Assembly: GCA_012934845.2 (NCBI GenBank)
Contig: WNNJ02001889.1
Coordinates: 59,003 to 123,002, forward strand
Source: Pomphorhynchus laevis
Lineage: Eukaryota > Acanthocephala > Palaeacanthocephala > Echinorhynchida > Pomphorhynchidae
DNA length: 64,000 nt
Reading direction: 5' to 3'
In this document: one piece after another, positions 11,430-23,189 of the stretch
How positions within the stretch are numbered: position 1 is the stretch's first letter
Layout of the letters: every line of letters begins with the position of its first letter
The notes under the pieces: generated by a model
The model's input: only the letters and a program-made list of their open reading frames with translations
The model's database searches: none
Told to the model about the DNA's origin: nothing
Program-made: the position numbers and the translations under genes

Positions 11430-13900
11430 TTCTTATATTACAAATATTATCAATAAATGACGATTTGTATTTTTCTGATTCCCAATGGTCCAATGTTTCC
11501 TATTGATGAGGACGTAAGTGCAAGAAAATACAGGCCTTCGATCTGTGCAACTCTTTTCCATATTTTGACTGTTTTCTGTTTTCACGGAATTCGTGCATGG
11601 AAGTAGATCTGCTGACATTCGACCAGCAAAAGAATTAAACACACAATTATTCATAAAGTATTGCTTTGTCGGCGTGCCATAAAGACCATTGCGATCAATA
11701 TTATGTCCTGATAATTGATCCGTTGTATTGAATTTGTTTTTTAACATCATTTTAACAGGAATCGTTAAAAGTTGAGGTTCGATGATTACAGTGTTGCACA
11801 CGCTGCAGAGTTTTGAAACGATCAAGTATCGTATTTTGCATTTAGACGAATGATTGGTATTTCTATGATTTTACATGAAAGTGCATGTCCAATTTCAGGT
11901 AACTTCCCGCATATACATTTTTTGGTGCATCAATGGGTATATCTTACCATATCGTACTGAAATTGCGTAATGAAATTGTTGAGCTGTCAAATTATTGCCA
12001 TACAATGTGAACGGTAAGTATTAGCGAAAGTGAACTTCCTGAGTTATTATTGATATGGTCGATACATCGCTTGCTCATTTGCTCATTTATTAAGTCGTCT
12101 CTTATTTTATTAAATAGCGGTTCTCTTTATTTTTTAGCGATCTGTGTCTGTTTTATCATAGTCCATTGATAACAATCGGGATCGGTTTACACATTCATTC
12201 CAAGTTGCTGTACTCTTCGTTTATATTCAAATTAGGTTTGCTTATCCCTAACTCACATAGTTTGATAGGCAAATACAGTATCTTATCTTAATTTGAATAT
12301 AATTTGTGTTTGCCGACAAGCTCACGCACCAGTTTTGGAAACAATACATCATTTACGCTATTTAGCCAACTAGGATCGATAGGACATGTTCGTTTTAGAT
12401 AAGTCCAGTGGAACTGTAAGCTTTTGGCAAGCAATGTACATGCTACTTGGCTGTCCCATTTAGCTGTCACCAGATGACATTTTGTTAAATGCCACTGTGT
12501 TGTCACCTGGTGAGAAATTTTAGATGTCGTGTAGCAGTTTGTTGTCACTGATAGATAATTTTTTCATGTTTTGAAGATCCACTCATTGATTTATGCTATT
12601 GAAGGCATTTTTGGAATCAAGCAAAAGAATACAGTGGCCTCTGATTGTGTGATTTTTTTCCTATTGCGTGACTCGCAAAGGCCATAACGTAACGCTGGCC
12701 CACACAAAGTTGTTTGGTCCACGTGACGTTGATAAGCCCGTTACGAATTCGGCTCCTCAAGATACCATTAATAATCTGACGCAAAACGTGTCCTTCACCT
12801 ATTGGGCACACACACCTGGGTATTTGTCTTATGGTTTCAACATTGAAATTTTAAAACATCTAAATAAGTGTCGTTTATTCGTACAGTTGCCAAGCGTATC
12901 GCAAACTCCGCAACTTTTTCATCAAGATCTATTTAATCTCTACCATATTTAGTAAGTAATGAATGCCACGACCTTATATCCAATGTAGAAGGACCGGCTG
13001 ATCCATGATTGTTTGAAAAGACTATTACATACTCTTTAATAATATCATAAAAATTAACATCATTGTGATTTAAGAATCTACCTATAAGTATATCAAGAAC
13101 GCATCTTGTTATTCAGTTCAGCCTGTTTTTGATGTAGTTCTTTAAGTTTATCCAATACAGCTATTACTTCCAAATGCTACAATGTATTCTGGCCGATTGC
13201 ATCTTATGTATGTAAAATTATAGTTTCCGAGTAAAGTTCCATTATCTCGCCACTTTTCAAAATTGTAATCGTCTTTCTAGGGGATTTTTCTTATTTGACT
13301 TACGTTTCTGATTCAATCTTTGAAGTATTAACTGTGCAAAGCATTCAATTTAAAGCTAAATACGCATTGTTTGTATCCATGTTAAGTGTATTAAGGAGAT
13401 CACCTAATATTGAAACAATCTGAATCGCGCAATTACAATTTAGTTTTTTTACAAAAGGTTTGTTTTCCAGTGAATCACGCTGCTGTAAATATTCTACAAT
13501 GTATCAAAATCCGTATTTACAAGGTGATTATCGTTGTGTATCACATTGGTCGTTTAATACATTTAAAGTTTCAACTATTAGTCTTTCATTTTTGTCATTT
13601 TGGTAGTCATTTCTGCTTTCGTGATTTTGATATCATTATTTCGTGTGATAATAATGATATCATTATCATCATTAGTTTGTGATGTGTTGAAGTTTGTTGT
13701 GTTATTAGAATGTAGGGTGTCGACGATGACTAAATTTTCTAACCTATTGGAACACTATGTTGCCGAACACTTTATACACAGGCATTTGGCTTTTGCACAC
13801 TTGTAACCCTTACATTTGGCTGCCTGCTCATTACAATTACACCACTTATCTGTGGAAGATGGTCTACCACAAAGCATTCTTCCGCAGTTTATGATTATAT
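11430..13900 (-). pseudogene. decayed coding remnant with Cys-rich (CXC-like) motif
   Basis: Several open stretches on the minus strand (130, 86 and 64 codons) are less AT-rich than their surroundings and read like protein, but share no frame. At about 13860-13750 the minus strand reads WCNCNEQAAKCKGYKCAKAKCLCIKC, spaced like CXC-type zinc-binding domains. At about 13280-13190 it reads YNFEKWRDNGTLLGNYNF. I do not recognise the parent gene; a broken transposable-element protein is the likeliest source. Nothing here is intact. Confidence 0.35.
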
Positions 13901-14109
13901 ATAAACGATTTAAGTAGATGACGAGCTCAGTGAGTAGAGCGCAACAGCAAAATCAGCAACTGAGATTGACGATCTGAAGATTGACCATGAATTTTAACCA
14001 AGAATAGTCAGTATATTTTTGGTTTATTATTATACTAGCTATTATTATATTAGTTATTAGTTAATATTAATTAGTTAATAAATTAATAATATACGATTAA
14101 TTATTAATA

Positions 14110-14830
14110 TTGAGGATTATAACATGACACAAGCTCTATCCTATAAAAGAAGTACCATGCCCATTATACGACACAATGAGATTCGCGACATAGTAGCTGA
14201 CACGTTGACACTCGTATGCAACGGAGTGGGAGTTAAAACTCAGCTGGAAGCAGTTCCCGAATCAATATCTTTCCAACGTGTCACAACCACGAGAAAAGCA
14301 AATGCATGCCTGGAGATAGTATGTTGCGGCCTGTTTGGTGGTAGGATAAGGCGAACGTTTTTGACGTTTGTATCTTCAACAATAATGCTCCGTAATATCA
14401 GTTAAAATTCGTATAATCTTGTTTTGAGTACCACGAGACATGCAAACGCAACAACTATCAACAAAAAACGTATAAAAGAGATGGACCATAGTACGTTCTG
14501 TCCTATAGTTGCAGCCACAACTGGTAGAATTGGGCCATCAGCAAATGGCATGATCAAGGCGATTGTGCAGAAGTTAAATGAAAAGAAATATAGCTCGATA
14601 CGCTGATTTGGTCGCATGGTTGAGAACGAAAATAAGCATGTCCTTTACAAGAGCAGATTTATGTGTTTGCGAGCTCCTAGATACGCCCACCATTCACCCA
14701 TCGTTATCTCCGAGGATGTCCAGGCACAAATACTGATCACACAGAATACACAGTCGACTGTATCAAGATATCTGTTTTAGCAAGGAAGTGTTTATGTTAT
14801 TTAAATATCGACGGCACAATTTTTCGGTTC
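14110..14830 (+). pseudogene. remnant of a mobile-element-type protein domain
   Basis: The frame starting MTQALSYKRSTMPIIRHNEIRD continues with VADTLTLVCNGV, then CGLFGGRIRRTF. Further on come INKKRIKEMDHSTFCPIVAATTGRIGPSANGMIKAIVQKL and, in another frame, FTRADLCVCELL. This series (RHNE-RD, GFWGG-like, KK-Y--RI--VEH-TF-PLV-A-TGG-G) recalls a domain that I associate with retroelement-linked proteins in many animals. I cannot name the family with confidence. The copy is broken. It resembles an old insertion rather than a host gene. Confidence 0.4.
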
Positions 14831-15029
14831 AATTTTAATAATTGTTGCTCGCTTGGAGATTTTCGGAACAATGTATTTTTGATATTTATACCCTTTTTAA
14901 AAATTAATTAATGACTTCTAAAATTTTATGAATAATTTGCAATTTATGGATGAATTGTATCTATACAATTATTCCTTTATAAGTGATTACAATAATATTT
15001 AACCCGCTGTTATGCTGGGTAGTAACAAT

Positions 15030-15575
15030 ACCTGTGAGAAAAAAGGCGTGCCACAACCAGAAGAATTTCAGCTCACAGATGTGCATTCAAGTTAAATTAA
15101 AAACAATCATTGCAAGTGGCAGCATGAAAAAAGTGATCTGGCTAACGGATCACACAACTAGGGTAGGTTTCTAATAGGTCTTTAGAATACTATCCCCTAC
15201 TAAAAGTAATATATAGATATGTATATATACATCACTGGAGCAGCCAGCTTAGTGGATGTCGCGTTGAATCGCGATACAGACGTCCTGAGTTCGAATCCGA
15301 TTAGCACCAGTGTACGGAGTCAGCGGATAATAATGGTCGAAACGTGACATGTAGATCTGGATCAGCAGCTGATGAGACCGACTGTGGCTGATTAGCAGCG
15401 TCCTGGAACAATGAGAATGGAACTCTGAGGATAATGTCGTGCCACAATCAGAAGAATTTCAGCTGACAGATGTAATCAAATTAAATTAAAAACATTTATT
15501 GCAAGTGCCAGCATGAAAAGAAGTCATCCGGCTAGCGGATCACAAACATAAGTTAGGCTTTAATAGATCGTTAGA
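15030..15575 (+). mobile_element. tRNA-headed SINE-like tandem repeat, copy 1 (family T)
   Basis: A partial unit (15030-15227) runs straight into a full unit. The spacing of the shared block CCACAANCAGAAGAATTTCA (15051 and 15442) gives a 391-bp period. The head at 15232-15305 is tRNA-like: box A-like AGCTTAGTGGATG (15246-15258) and box B GAGTTCGAATCC (15287-15298). The body carries the reordered hammerhead-like core at 15334-15406, then a tail with hairpins such as GATCCGGCTAGCGGATC. RNA polymerase III transcription is expected from the boxes, as for other tRNA-derived SINEs. Confidence 0.65.
15334..15406 (+). ncRNA. hammerhead-like core, reordered strands (family T, copy 1)
   Basis: Stem II 3' strand UGGUC (15334-15338), GAA (15339-15341), stem III 5' strand (15342-15362), stem I 5' strand CAGCAG (15363-15368), CUGAUGA (15369-15375), stem II 5' strand GACCG (15376-15380), stem III 3' strand (15381-15401), C17 at 15402, then CUGG. 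Stem II has 5 bp (one G-U). Only 3 bp of stem I remain, and distal stem III is decayed. CUGAUGA is intact here, unlike the other T copies. Confidence 0.4.
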
Positions 15576-15584
15576 ATACGATCC

Positions 15585-16215
15585 ATCTGGACATGCTGCT
15601 ATGTTGGGTCAAGGAATATAAGTCAAAACCTGATAGCATAGCAGTTCCTCCTGATGGCATCTATTCCTTTTTCGAATGCATCGAATATTATTTAATAGTC
15701 AATTCATAAAAATTGATTTTTATTTTAAATTTTAATATTTAATTGTATCGTTATATAAATATAAATTGTATAAAATCGTATATAATTATTAATTATTTAT
15801 CTTTATTTATCTTTATTTTAAATTTATATATTATAAAATATGGGGACTCAGTTACCTGATTTACGAATAATAAATAATATACTTTGTATTAAAATAGGAT
15901 ACTAGGTAATCACATTTCATCAGATGAAATACGTCCTTAGCACGTATTTGGCCCCGCTGCTGTGTTGGGTAGAGGAGTTAGGGGCCGAAATCTAATAACA
16001 TAGCAGTTCTTCATGATGACCTCTAATCCTTACTCTGATACATCGTCCGTTATTTATCAGTCAATTCACAAAAATTGATTTTTATTTTAAATTTCAATTT
16101 TAAATTTTAACTTGATATAGATATAAATTGTATAAAATCTTATATAATTAATTATTATTTATAATTATTTATCTTTATTTTTAATTTATATATAGAATAC
16201 GTAGATTCAGATATC
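15585..16215 (+). repeat. two Naiad-like 3' tails in a row
   Basis: Copy one (15585-15860) and copy two (15875-16215) both show CTGCTATGTTGGGT or a variant, GAAA-C, CATAGCAG, CTGATG and the tail ending near ACTCAGTTA-CTGATTTA or GATTCAGATATCTGAT. Copy two keeps UUAGGGG/CCUCUAA (stem II) and GAGGA/UUCUUC (stem I), but its CUGAUGA has become AUGAUGA. Copy one is further decayed. Confidence 0.6.
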
Positions 16216-16960
16216 TGATCTGATTTGTCTTGTCACATTGACAATAAGTGCATTTTCTCTCGCGTATTCAACTAATTTGTGATATGCTCTCTGAACAGAT
16301 TTAAGTTTGTAAATCTATTTGTAGGCAGATAGGATATAATGTATATATCTTAGAATAATTATGTACTAAGGCTATCAATTTGCAGCACCTAATGTTTTGA
16401 TTTATTTAACTTGAGCATTTTCTTGATCATTTTAGTTATGACGATTTTGTTTGATTATAACAACTCATAAAGAATATACAGGAATCAACCTTTTATTTTA
16501 TGGTATATGCGAAGTTTCTTTAAAAGCTTGATTCCATCTGAATCAAATGCTTTCAAAAATCAACATAGCAATACATGCTGACATATAAAGCTTCAATCTA
16601 TGAACTACAATATCTTTTATGCATTTGATTATAACACCTTAGTAAAACATTTTCGATATTTGGTTTAGGCATGCAATTCCACGGTATCAGTTCGTATTGT
16701 TAATATTTCCTTTGTCTGTTGTAGATCATGGGAAGTACGGAATTTCTCTAACTACTTATTAGTGAATGTTCTCGTAATAAAGTATTGAATAATTTCATCC
16801 AATACATGCCTAACGACGATAAACAAAATGTGGATTCATTCATCTAGGATATTGCTTTAACATTTGAGGTATTTGATACAGCAGACCAAACCTCTTGATG
16901 TGTGAAATCTGAATTCATATAAAATTTAAATATTAAATTAATATTAATTTATATATTAAA
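16215..16960 (-). pseudogene. decayed LINE reverse transcriptase fragment
   Basis: On the minus strand, pieces in different frames read EVWSAVSNTSNVKAIS, LGMYWMKLFNTLL, then FLKAFDSDGIKLLKKLRI. These correspond to the start of a LINE reverse transcriptase and its motif A region (K-AFDS). No full frame survives. The family differs from the LINE at 26-41 kb. Confidence 0.45.
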
Positions 16961-16974
16961 TTTAAATACACTTG

Positions 16975-17505
16975 AATGCATCTGTGAGCTGATCGTCTTT
17001 GAACGATCAGCACCAGTGTACGGAGTAAGCAGATAATAAGGGTAGAAACGTGAAATATAGGTCTGGGTCAGCAGCTTATGAGACCCACCCAGACTGATTA
17101 GTAGCGTCCTGCTGTATCAAGAATAGGAACAACACCTGTGAGGATAATATTGTGCCACAACCAGAAGAATTTCAGCTCACAGATGCATTCAAGTTAAATT
17201 AAAAACATTCATTGCAAGTGGCAGCATGAAAACTAGTGATCAGATTAGCGGATCACACACATAGAGTAGGTTTCTAATTGATTGTTAGAATACGATCCCC
17301 TACCGAAGGTAATATAAAACAATGTATATCTACACCACTGGAGCAGCCAGCTTAGTGGATGTAACGTTGAATCGAGATACAAATTATTTTTTAATAATTT
17401 TTTTAGGATATAGCAGAATTATCCTTCTCGAAATTTCGATGAAATAAAAACGAAATATGAAAAGCAAAGTATGGCAAATATGCCGTATTTTTATTTTTTC
17501 AAATA
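16975..17505 (+). mobile_element. tRNA-headed SINE-like repeat, copy 2 (family T)
   Basis: Starts in a short hairpin (GCTGATCGT...ACGATCAGC, 16988-17011) that replaces the tRNA-like head, then follows the unit through the ribozyme-like core (17040-17114). The tail runs into the head of a next unit (CCAGCTTAGTGGATGTAACG) that breaks off at 'gcgagatac' near 17380. Beyond this is a 110-bp sequence with 'gcagaattatccttctcgaa' shared with the copy at 20385-20915, so both copies share the same 3' border. Confidence 0.65.
17040..17114 (+). ncRNA. hammerhead-like core, reordered strands (family T, copy 2)
   Basis: Stem II 3' strand GGGUA (17040-17044), GAA (17045-17047), stem III 5' strand of 21 nt (17048-17068), stem I 5' strand CAGCAG (17069-17074), CUUAUGA (17075-17081; core G5 changed), stem II 5' strand GACCC (17082-17086), stem III 3' strand of 21 nt (17087-17107), C17 (17108), CUGCUG (17109-17114). 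Stem I is a perfect 6 bp. Stem III has 4 proximal and 9 distal pairs around an internal loop. The G5 change should abolish cleavage in this copy. Confidence 0.45.
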
Positions 17506-17509
17506 TGCC

Positions 17510-17665
17510 ATAATCAAGTACAATTAAAAACATTCATTGCAAGTGGCAGCATGAAAAACAGTGATCAGGTTAGCGGATCACACACATCGGGTAGGTTTCT
17601 AATAGGTCTTTAGAATACTATCCCCTACCGAAAGTAATATACAACAATGTATAATATTATATAAT
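17510..17665 (+). repeat. family T tail fragment
   Basis: Starts at 'attaaaaacattcattgcaa' and runs through the GATCAGGTTAGCGGATC hairpin to 'caatgtata'. Only the 3' third of a unit. Confidence 0.6.
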
Positions 17666-18985
17666 ATTTTCTAATATTATAAAATAAGTAGACTCAGTTA
17701 GCTTATCTGATTGATTCGCAATCCCTAGCTAGCCTATAAATCAGCACTTGGAGACTTAAGTCATCTACTCTGATTTGTTTCAAAAAATATTAATTTAAAA
17801 TATTCGAGAATAAATATGTATAGATCAGCCACAAATTGAACTATACTATTATCAAAGTATACTTTTATCGTACATAAAATCGCTTTTTATCCCTTATCAA
17901 AATTAAGTTTTAATTGAATAAATCCCCTTCTTACACTTCCTTGGTAAAAATAAAAATGTTAATTTCAAAATTACATTGACGATACTTAAACTATCAATCT
18001 GCGTATATCAAATTTACAATGTAACCTCAATGCATTTTTGAACAAACGTGTTGTAATGGCATTGCAAATTTCAATATTAAATAATAATTTGATCAATAAT
18101 GTATGCTGCAGCTACAATAATATATTGCAGTTATAATATATTTATATTAGCATAATATAAATAATATTATGATAATAATATTATATAATAATATAATATA
18201 TTAGAAGTTGTATAAACGACAATTAATTCTCAACAACAAATAAGAAGTACCACTTAGCACATTAAAATGAATTTATTTTATAAATTTATTTTATTTTAAA
18301 GCAATTGTCTAATTGTTTAAATTAGATTTAATTTAATTTCAATCATCTAATAGATGTATAATAAAAGATGGGCAAACGCTAGAAATATTTTTTTGTAAGC
18401 TCAACACAAAAATAGTTGATAAAGAAAATTCCGAGATAAAAAGCGATAAAGATGAAATAAAAAATCAAAATAGAATATGTCCATATTTGATAGGGATTGT
18501 TATGCGATTTTCATCTACGGATTGTAGATACTAAGATTGTTCAATTAAAGCATCGTGTTTCTGCCTTACAGTCTTTCGCCAGATCGAGTTTATTCTGTAC
18601 ATATACAAAAATTAAAGATTATTGAGATCACTTGTTTTTCAATGGTGATTTGGAAATGCTAACCGTTGATAAATCACCCGGTTTGTCTATCATATGCAAC
18701 CAATTCAAATTACTTGAAGTACGTACATCTACACTTTCTAATAACAATAGAAAACAAATAAAGTTACAATTAGTATAAATTATCACATTTAATATATTTT
18801 ATAAAATATTTAACATAAATATTATAACATATAACATATAATATTAATTTTAATATATATAATTATATACCAAATATAATATATAATAAATATAATTTAT
18901 AATTAATATAATTAAATAATTATATAAAATTAAATAATACCTTTTTTATCATATTTTATAATATTATGATAATATAACATATCAT
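17666..18985. other. AT-rich stretch without recognisable genes
   Basis: Begins with a short Naiad-like terminus (GACTCAGTTAGCTTATCTGAT near 17689). After that I see only AT-rich sequence with short ATAAT palindromes and no open frame of note. Confidence 0.5.
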
Positions 18986-19064
18986 TTGTATTATTTTATT
19001 ATTTTTGTTATTACATTTTATTATTTATCCTATTTTACATTAAAATATTTCCCTAATCGTACTC

Positions 19065-19291
19065 TCCTGCTTAGGCGGAGTATAAAAGTTTGCTTCGAGG
19101 TTTCTGCAACGCCTCGCAGACAAGCTCGCTACAAAGAAGAGAACCACATAAGAAGAGCTCACGAGATAACACGCCTCCGAGAAACTATCGGAATCCAGCT
19201 TGCGCGCTTAATATCGATGTGCATCCGCGCTCAGCGAAGAATAGGCAGGGATTTGATAGGCCCAGATGAAGAAAAAGTGACAACATATTAA
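19065..19291 (+). CDS. hypothetical basic peptide, possible exon or element remnant
   Basis: An open frame extends from 18986 to 19291, but only the part from about 19065 has balanced base composition in an otherwise AT-rich zone. It reads KVCFEVSATPRRQARYKEENHIRRAH...IGRDLIGPDEEKVTTY and is rich in Arg. It ends directly beside an inverted family T copy, so it may have been carried in with that insertion. Not recognised; coding status uncertain. Confidence 0.25.
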
Positions 19292-19294
19292 TAA

Positions 19295-19575
19295 ATAAAA
19301 TCTGCTTACTCCGTACACCGATGCTGATCGTCTTTGAACTCAGACGTCTGTATTTTTATTCAACCCTACATCCACTAAGCTGGCTGCTCCAGTGGTGTAG
19401 ATATACATTGTTGTATATTTTTTTCGGTAGGGGATGGTATTTTAACGACCTATTAGAAACCTACCATATGTGTGTGATCCGCTAGTCGGATCACTGTTTT
19501 TAGTGCTGCCACTGGTGCTGATCGTTCAAAGACGATCAGCTCACAGATGCATTCAAGTGTATTTAAATTTAATAT
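19295..19575 (-). mobile_element. tRNA-headed SINE-like repeat, rearranged copy 3 (family T)
   Basis: On the minus strand: hairpin GCTGATCGT...ACGATCAGC, the tail block with GATCCGACTAGCGGATC, 'caatgtatatctacaccact', the tRNA-like head with AGCTTAGTGGATG, then 'gcatcggtgtacggagtaag'. The ribozyme-like core is missing. The order is tail then head, as expected for a piece cut from a tandem array. Confidence 0.6.
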
Positions 19576-19634
19576 ATAAATTAATATTAATCTATCTTTC
19601 AATAGGTGGTTAGAATACTATCCCTTACCAAATG

Positions 19635-19755
19635 TAATATATAGAAATGTATATCTACACCACTGGAGCAGTTGGCCTAGTGGATATAGCGATGAATTGT
19701 GAAACAGACGTCCTGAGTTCGAATCGATCAGAGTTAGCTGGTAACTGCCGTGGTG
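19635..19755 (+). repeat. tRNA-like head of family T
   Basis: Contains TGGCCTAGTGGATA, close to a tRNA box A, and GAGTTCGAATCGATC, close to box B, 40 bp apart and preceded by 'atgtatatctacaccactgg'. The body of the unit is absent. Confidence 0.6.
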
Positions 19756-20384
19756 CGTTTCGAAAGTGTCGGATGCTGGCTTATAATTACGTTGATATAA
19801 AGGAGCAAAGAGTATTACGTTGATAATCAACTGTAAGAAGTGACAAACTAATATGAAAAGCAAGACTTGTACCAGGCAAAGTATCCACACAGCTATCTTA
19901 ATTTAATTTCTATTAGATTCTCATATAATAACGACAGCCCACATGCGTTGCGTCGGTCGTTTCGCGCTTTAAGTTTTCTGAAAATTTTCAGAACTATATT
20001 TTTGTCATTTTTTAAGCGTCATCATTTACACACTTTAAACCTTAATCTTTATATATATATTATAAAGTGATTATAATATTATGATATAATATATATCATA
20101 ATATATAAAGTTTCATAATATACAATGTTTTGAATACTAAAAAACTGAATGTGACTTACGTTTGATATAAATAAAACTTAAAAGATAAATTTATTTGAAA
20201 GATAAACTGAATTGATAAGATAAACTCTGCAGTTTATCTTAAATAAATAAATAATAATAAATAAATTTAGATATTATAATCACTATAGATAATATTATAT
20301 CATAATATTATAATATTATAATATTAAGTATATATTAAGATTAATAATTAAGATTAATTAATGTATATATTATTATATTGAATC

Positions 20385-20915
20385 AATATACAGACGTCCC
20401 GAGTTCAAATCCGATCAGCATCAGTGTACGGAGAAAGCAGATAATAAGGGTAGAAACGTAAAATATAGGTCTGGGTCAGCAGCTTATGAGAGCCACCCAG
20501 ACTGATTAATAGCGTCCTGCTGTATCAAGAATAAGAACAACACCTGTGAGGATAATATTGTACCACAACCAGAAGAATTTCAGCTCACGGGTGCATCAAG
20601 TTAAATTAAAAACAATCATTGCAAGTGGCAGCATGAAAAACAGTGATCCGACTAGCGGATCACACACATAGGGTAGGTTTCTAGTAGGTCGTTAGAATAC
20701 CATCCCCTACCGAAAGTAATATAAAACAATGTATATCTACACCACTGGAGCAGCCAGCTTAGTGGATGTAGGGTTGAATCGCGATGCAAATTATTTTTAA
20801 ATAATTTTTTTTCGGATAATGCAGAATTATCCTTCTCGAAATTTCAATGAAATAAAAACGAAATATGAAAAGCAAAATATGGCAAATGTGCCATATTTTT
20901 ATAAATTACATTAAA
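20385..20915 (+). mobile_element. tRNA-headed SINE-like repeat, copy 4 (family T)
   Basis: Starts within the tRNA-like head (GAGTTCAAATCC), continues through the core at 20448-20522 and the full tail, and enters the next unit's head up to 'gaatcgcgatgc' at about 20788. It then continues with the same 110-bp flank as copy 2. The tRNA-like part is therefore split between the two ends, as if a circular or tandem template had been inserted. Confidence 0.65.
20448..20522 (+). ncRNA. hammerhead-like core, reordered strands (family T, copy 4)
   Basis: Same layout as 17040-17114: GGGUA, GAA (20453-20455), stem III 5' strand (20456-20476), CAGCAG (20477-20482), CUUAUGA (20483-20489), GAGCC (20490-20494), stem III 3' strand (20495-20515), C17 (20516), CUGCUG (20517-20522). 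Stem I is perfect and distal stem III pairs over 9 bp. CUUAUGA has the same core change as copy 2. Confidence 0.42.
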
Positions 20916-23150
20916 TATAATGTCAATATACACTACCTGTCTTCATGAGCCTAGAGATTGAAAGTCGGTTTCATGCCTTAACGTAAGTCACATGCAGTTT
21001 TTTAGTTTAAAAAAAAACTAAAAAACTTTTTTTGTTTAAAGTTGACATATTTATTTTTATTTTAGCGATATATAAAATCACATATTTTTGCAATTTTATT
21101 TTTAATTTTCACTGGTTTCGATTTAAATAAATCGAATCAGTAAAATTATTCATATAATTTTTTACTTAATGAAAGTAAAAAAGAGCATGTGACTCTGAGA
21201 TTTGCAAAATCTTGATATAAAATACTCAAATCATAAAACGTTTTTTTGTAGATAACTTTGTGGATAATATTTTCAACTTTTGAATGAAACAGTTTCAGTA
21301 AATACATTTGTAAAATACAAATTTGTATAATACCTTGTATTATAATACAAGGTATTATACAATAAAAAATATTTGAATCAATAAAAAATCTTTCAAATTT
21401 TTTCTATTCTTTTTCTACTCTGAATTTTACTAGATCATTGAACATCATTAAAAATTAATTGGTAATTAAAATGAAATTATCTTTTAATGTATTTGTATTA
21501 TATACAAATACAATATAATATTTTTATTGTATAATACCTTGTATTATAATACAAGGTATTATACAATAAAAATGGTATTATGACAACAAAACCATTTTGT
21601 AAAACCATTATACCTTTTACATAATTATTTAATACATGTATATACATTTTGTATAATTAATAATTTTTATATAAGATTTAATACAATTTATATCAAATTA
21701 TATATATCAATTTATATTAATTAATATCAAATTATCTTTTAATTCTAAAAATACTATTACAATTAAATAATTTATTAATTAAATAATTTATAACTTAAAT
21801 TACTATAATTATTGATTAATTAGTTTAAAAATATTATTTTACGACTAGAAATTATTATAATAAAAAATTTATTTTACAACTCAAATTGCAGAACACAAAT
21901 TGCAACTCAAACACAATGTATTTGATCATCATCTAATTAAATTACCTGCTGTTGGGAAACAACCTTTTGATCCGGCCCAATCACCAAAATTCAAAACAAA
22001 GTGTTAACAAACACTGGTTTGTTAAATCACATAATGTAATAAATAAACTTAGGATAACACATTTATTTAATGTAATTGGAAATTTTAATTTCATAAATAA
22101 TTCTAAATTTAATGTTACCTAAATGTTATTGATGATATAAAATAACTGAAAGTTACATTTATTTCATCGATGACATTAAATTTGTAAATTTAAAGTTACA
22201 TTATTTTCAGTATTTACATTAAATAATTGATAAGTGTAAGTTACATTAATCATTTCGTTGATCAAATTAAATAAATGTAAATTTAAAGTTACATTTATTT
22301 CATTAATTTTGTTTTAATGGAAGATATTTTTACCTTTAATTTTTGTTTTAAAATGTTTGATAAGCTATCAGCAATTTATTCATCTTAGATATTTTTTACT
22401 ACTAATCAGTTAGTGTTTATCAAATATATAAAGTTTTCAAGAGTCAATAGCTTTATATCAAATGCAGGGTTAGTTATCATCTATTAGTGTCGTGTTTAAT
22501 AATTTCTGGCGAATTAAATTGTTAAATTCAATGTGTTGAATTTAATAATTGTAAATTCAACCTGTTGATTAATCGTATCGACGGATAGTCTCTCGATCCT
22601 CTTTGTTGAATATACACTATTTGATTTGTGATGGTAAGCAATAGACACTCGTTGGGTCAAGTTACATGTGCTTGGCTTTGTTTCGGCTTTGTTTGGTCCA
22701 AAGCTTTTATAGGTTCATAATGAAGACTTGCTATCTTCATCGTGGAGTTTGAATTATCTATCCGTTAAATTACTAAAGAATTGTCATAACACTTGGGTAC
22801 TATATGTTTGTTATAACTTACAACTTTGGAGGTTGTATGCAATGAAGTATTTTGAAGCTGTATACTTCAATCCCTCAGTTCTATCAAATACATTTCTATT
22901 AAATACATGAGATATCAAATACATTTATAAACTCTATCGAATACATTTGATGACACTGAGGCCTTATTCATTATGAAAAATATATAACCTGCTTGTATAC
23001 TAATATATTGTATATAAAAGGCAGTATACCAACAGCTTTGTAATAGTGTCCTGGTTTATAACTATTACTTAGTTTTTCATACAAAAATATTTGAAATGTT
23101 ATGAATTAATTACTAAATTGTAGTTTACTGCTGTTGGTTTATAAATAGAA
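20916..23150. other. AT-rich intergenic stretch with twin palindromes
   Basis: Two copies of a palindrome reading ATAATACCTTGTATTATAAT with its mirror half occur near 21330-21365 and 21528-21566. Otherwise there are AT-rich spacer and short ATTTAAAGTTACATT-like repeats at 22090-22310. No gene recognised. Confidence 0.5.
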
Positions 23151-23189
23151 TTAAAGCAACATCCAGTGCCATCAAAAATTACAATTTTA

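Noticed and set aside
12288-12811. Host protein gene on the minus strand (86- and 64-codon frames)
   Set aside because: Frames are not joined by plausible splice sites and no conserved domain is visible; treated as a decayed element remnant.
15232-15305. Functional tRNA gene
   Set aside because: Box A and B are present, but the acceptor and anticodon stems do not close and the sequence recurs as part of a 391-bp repeat; it is a SINE-type head.
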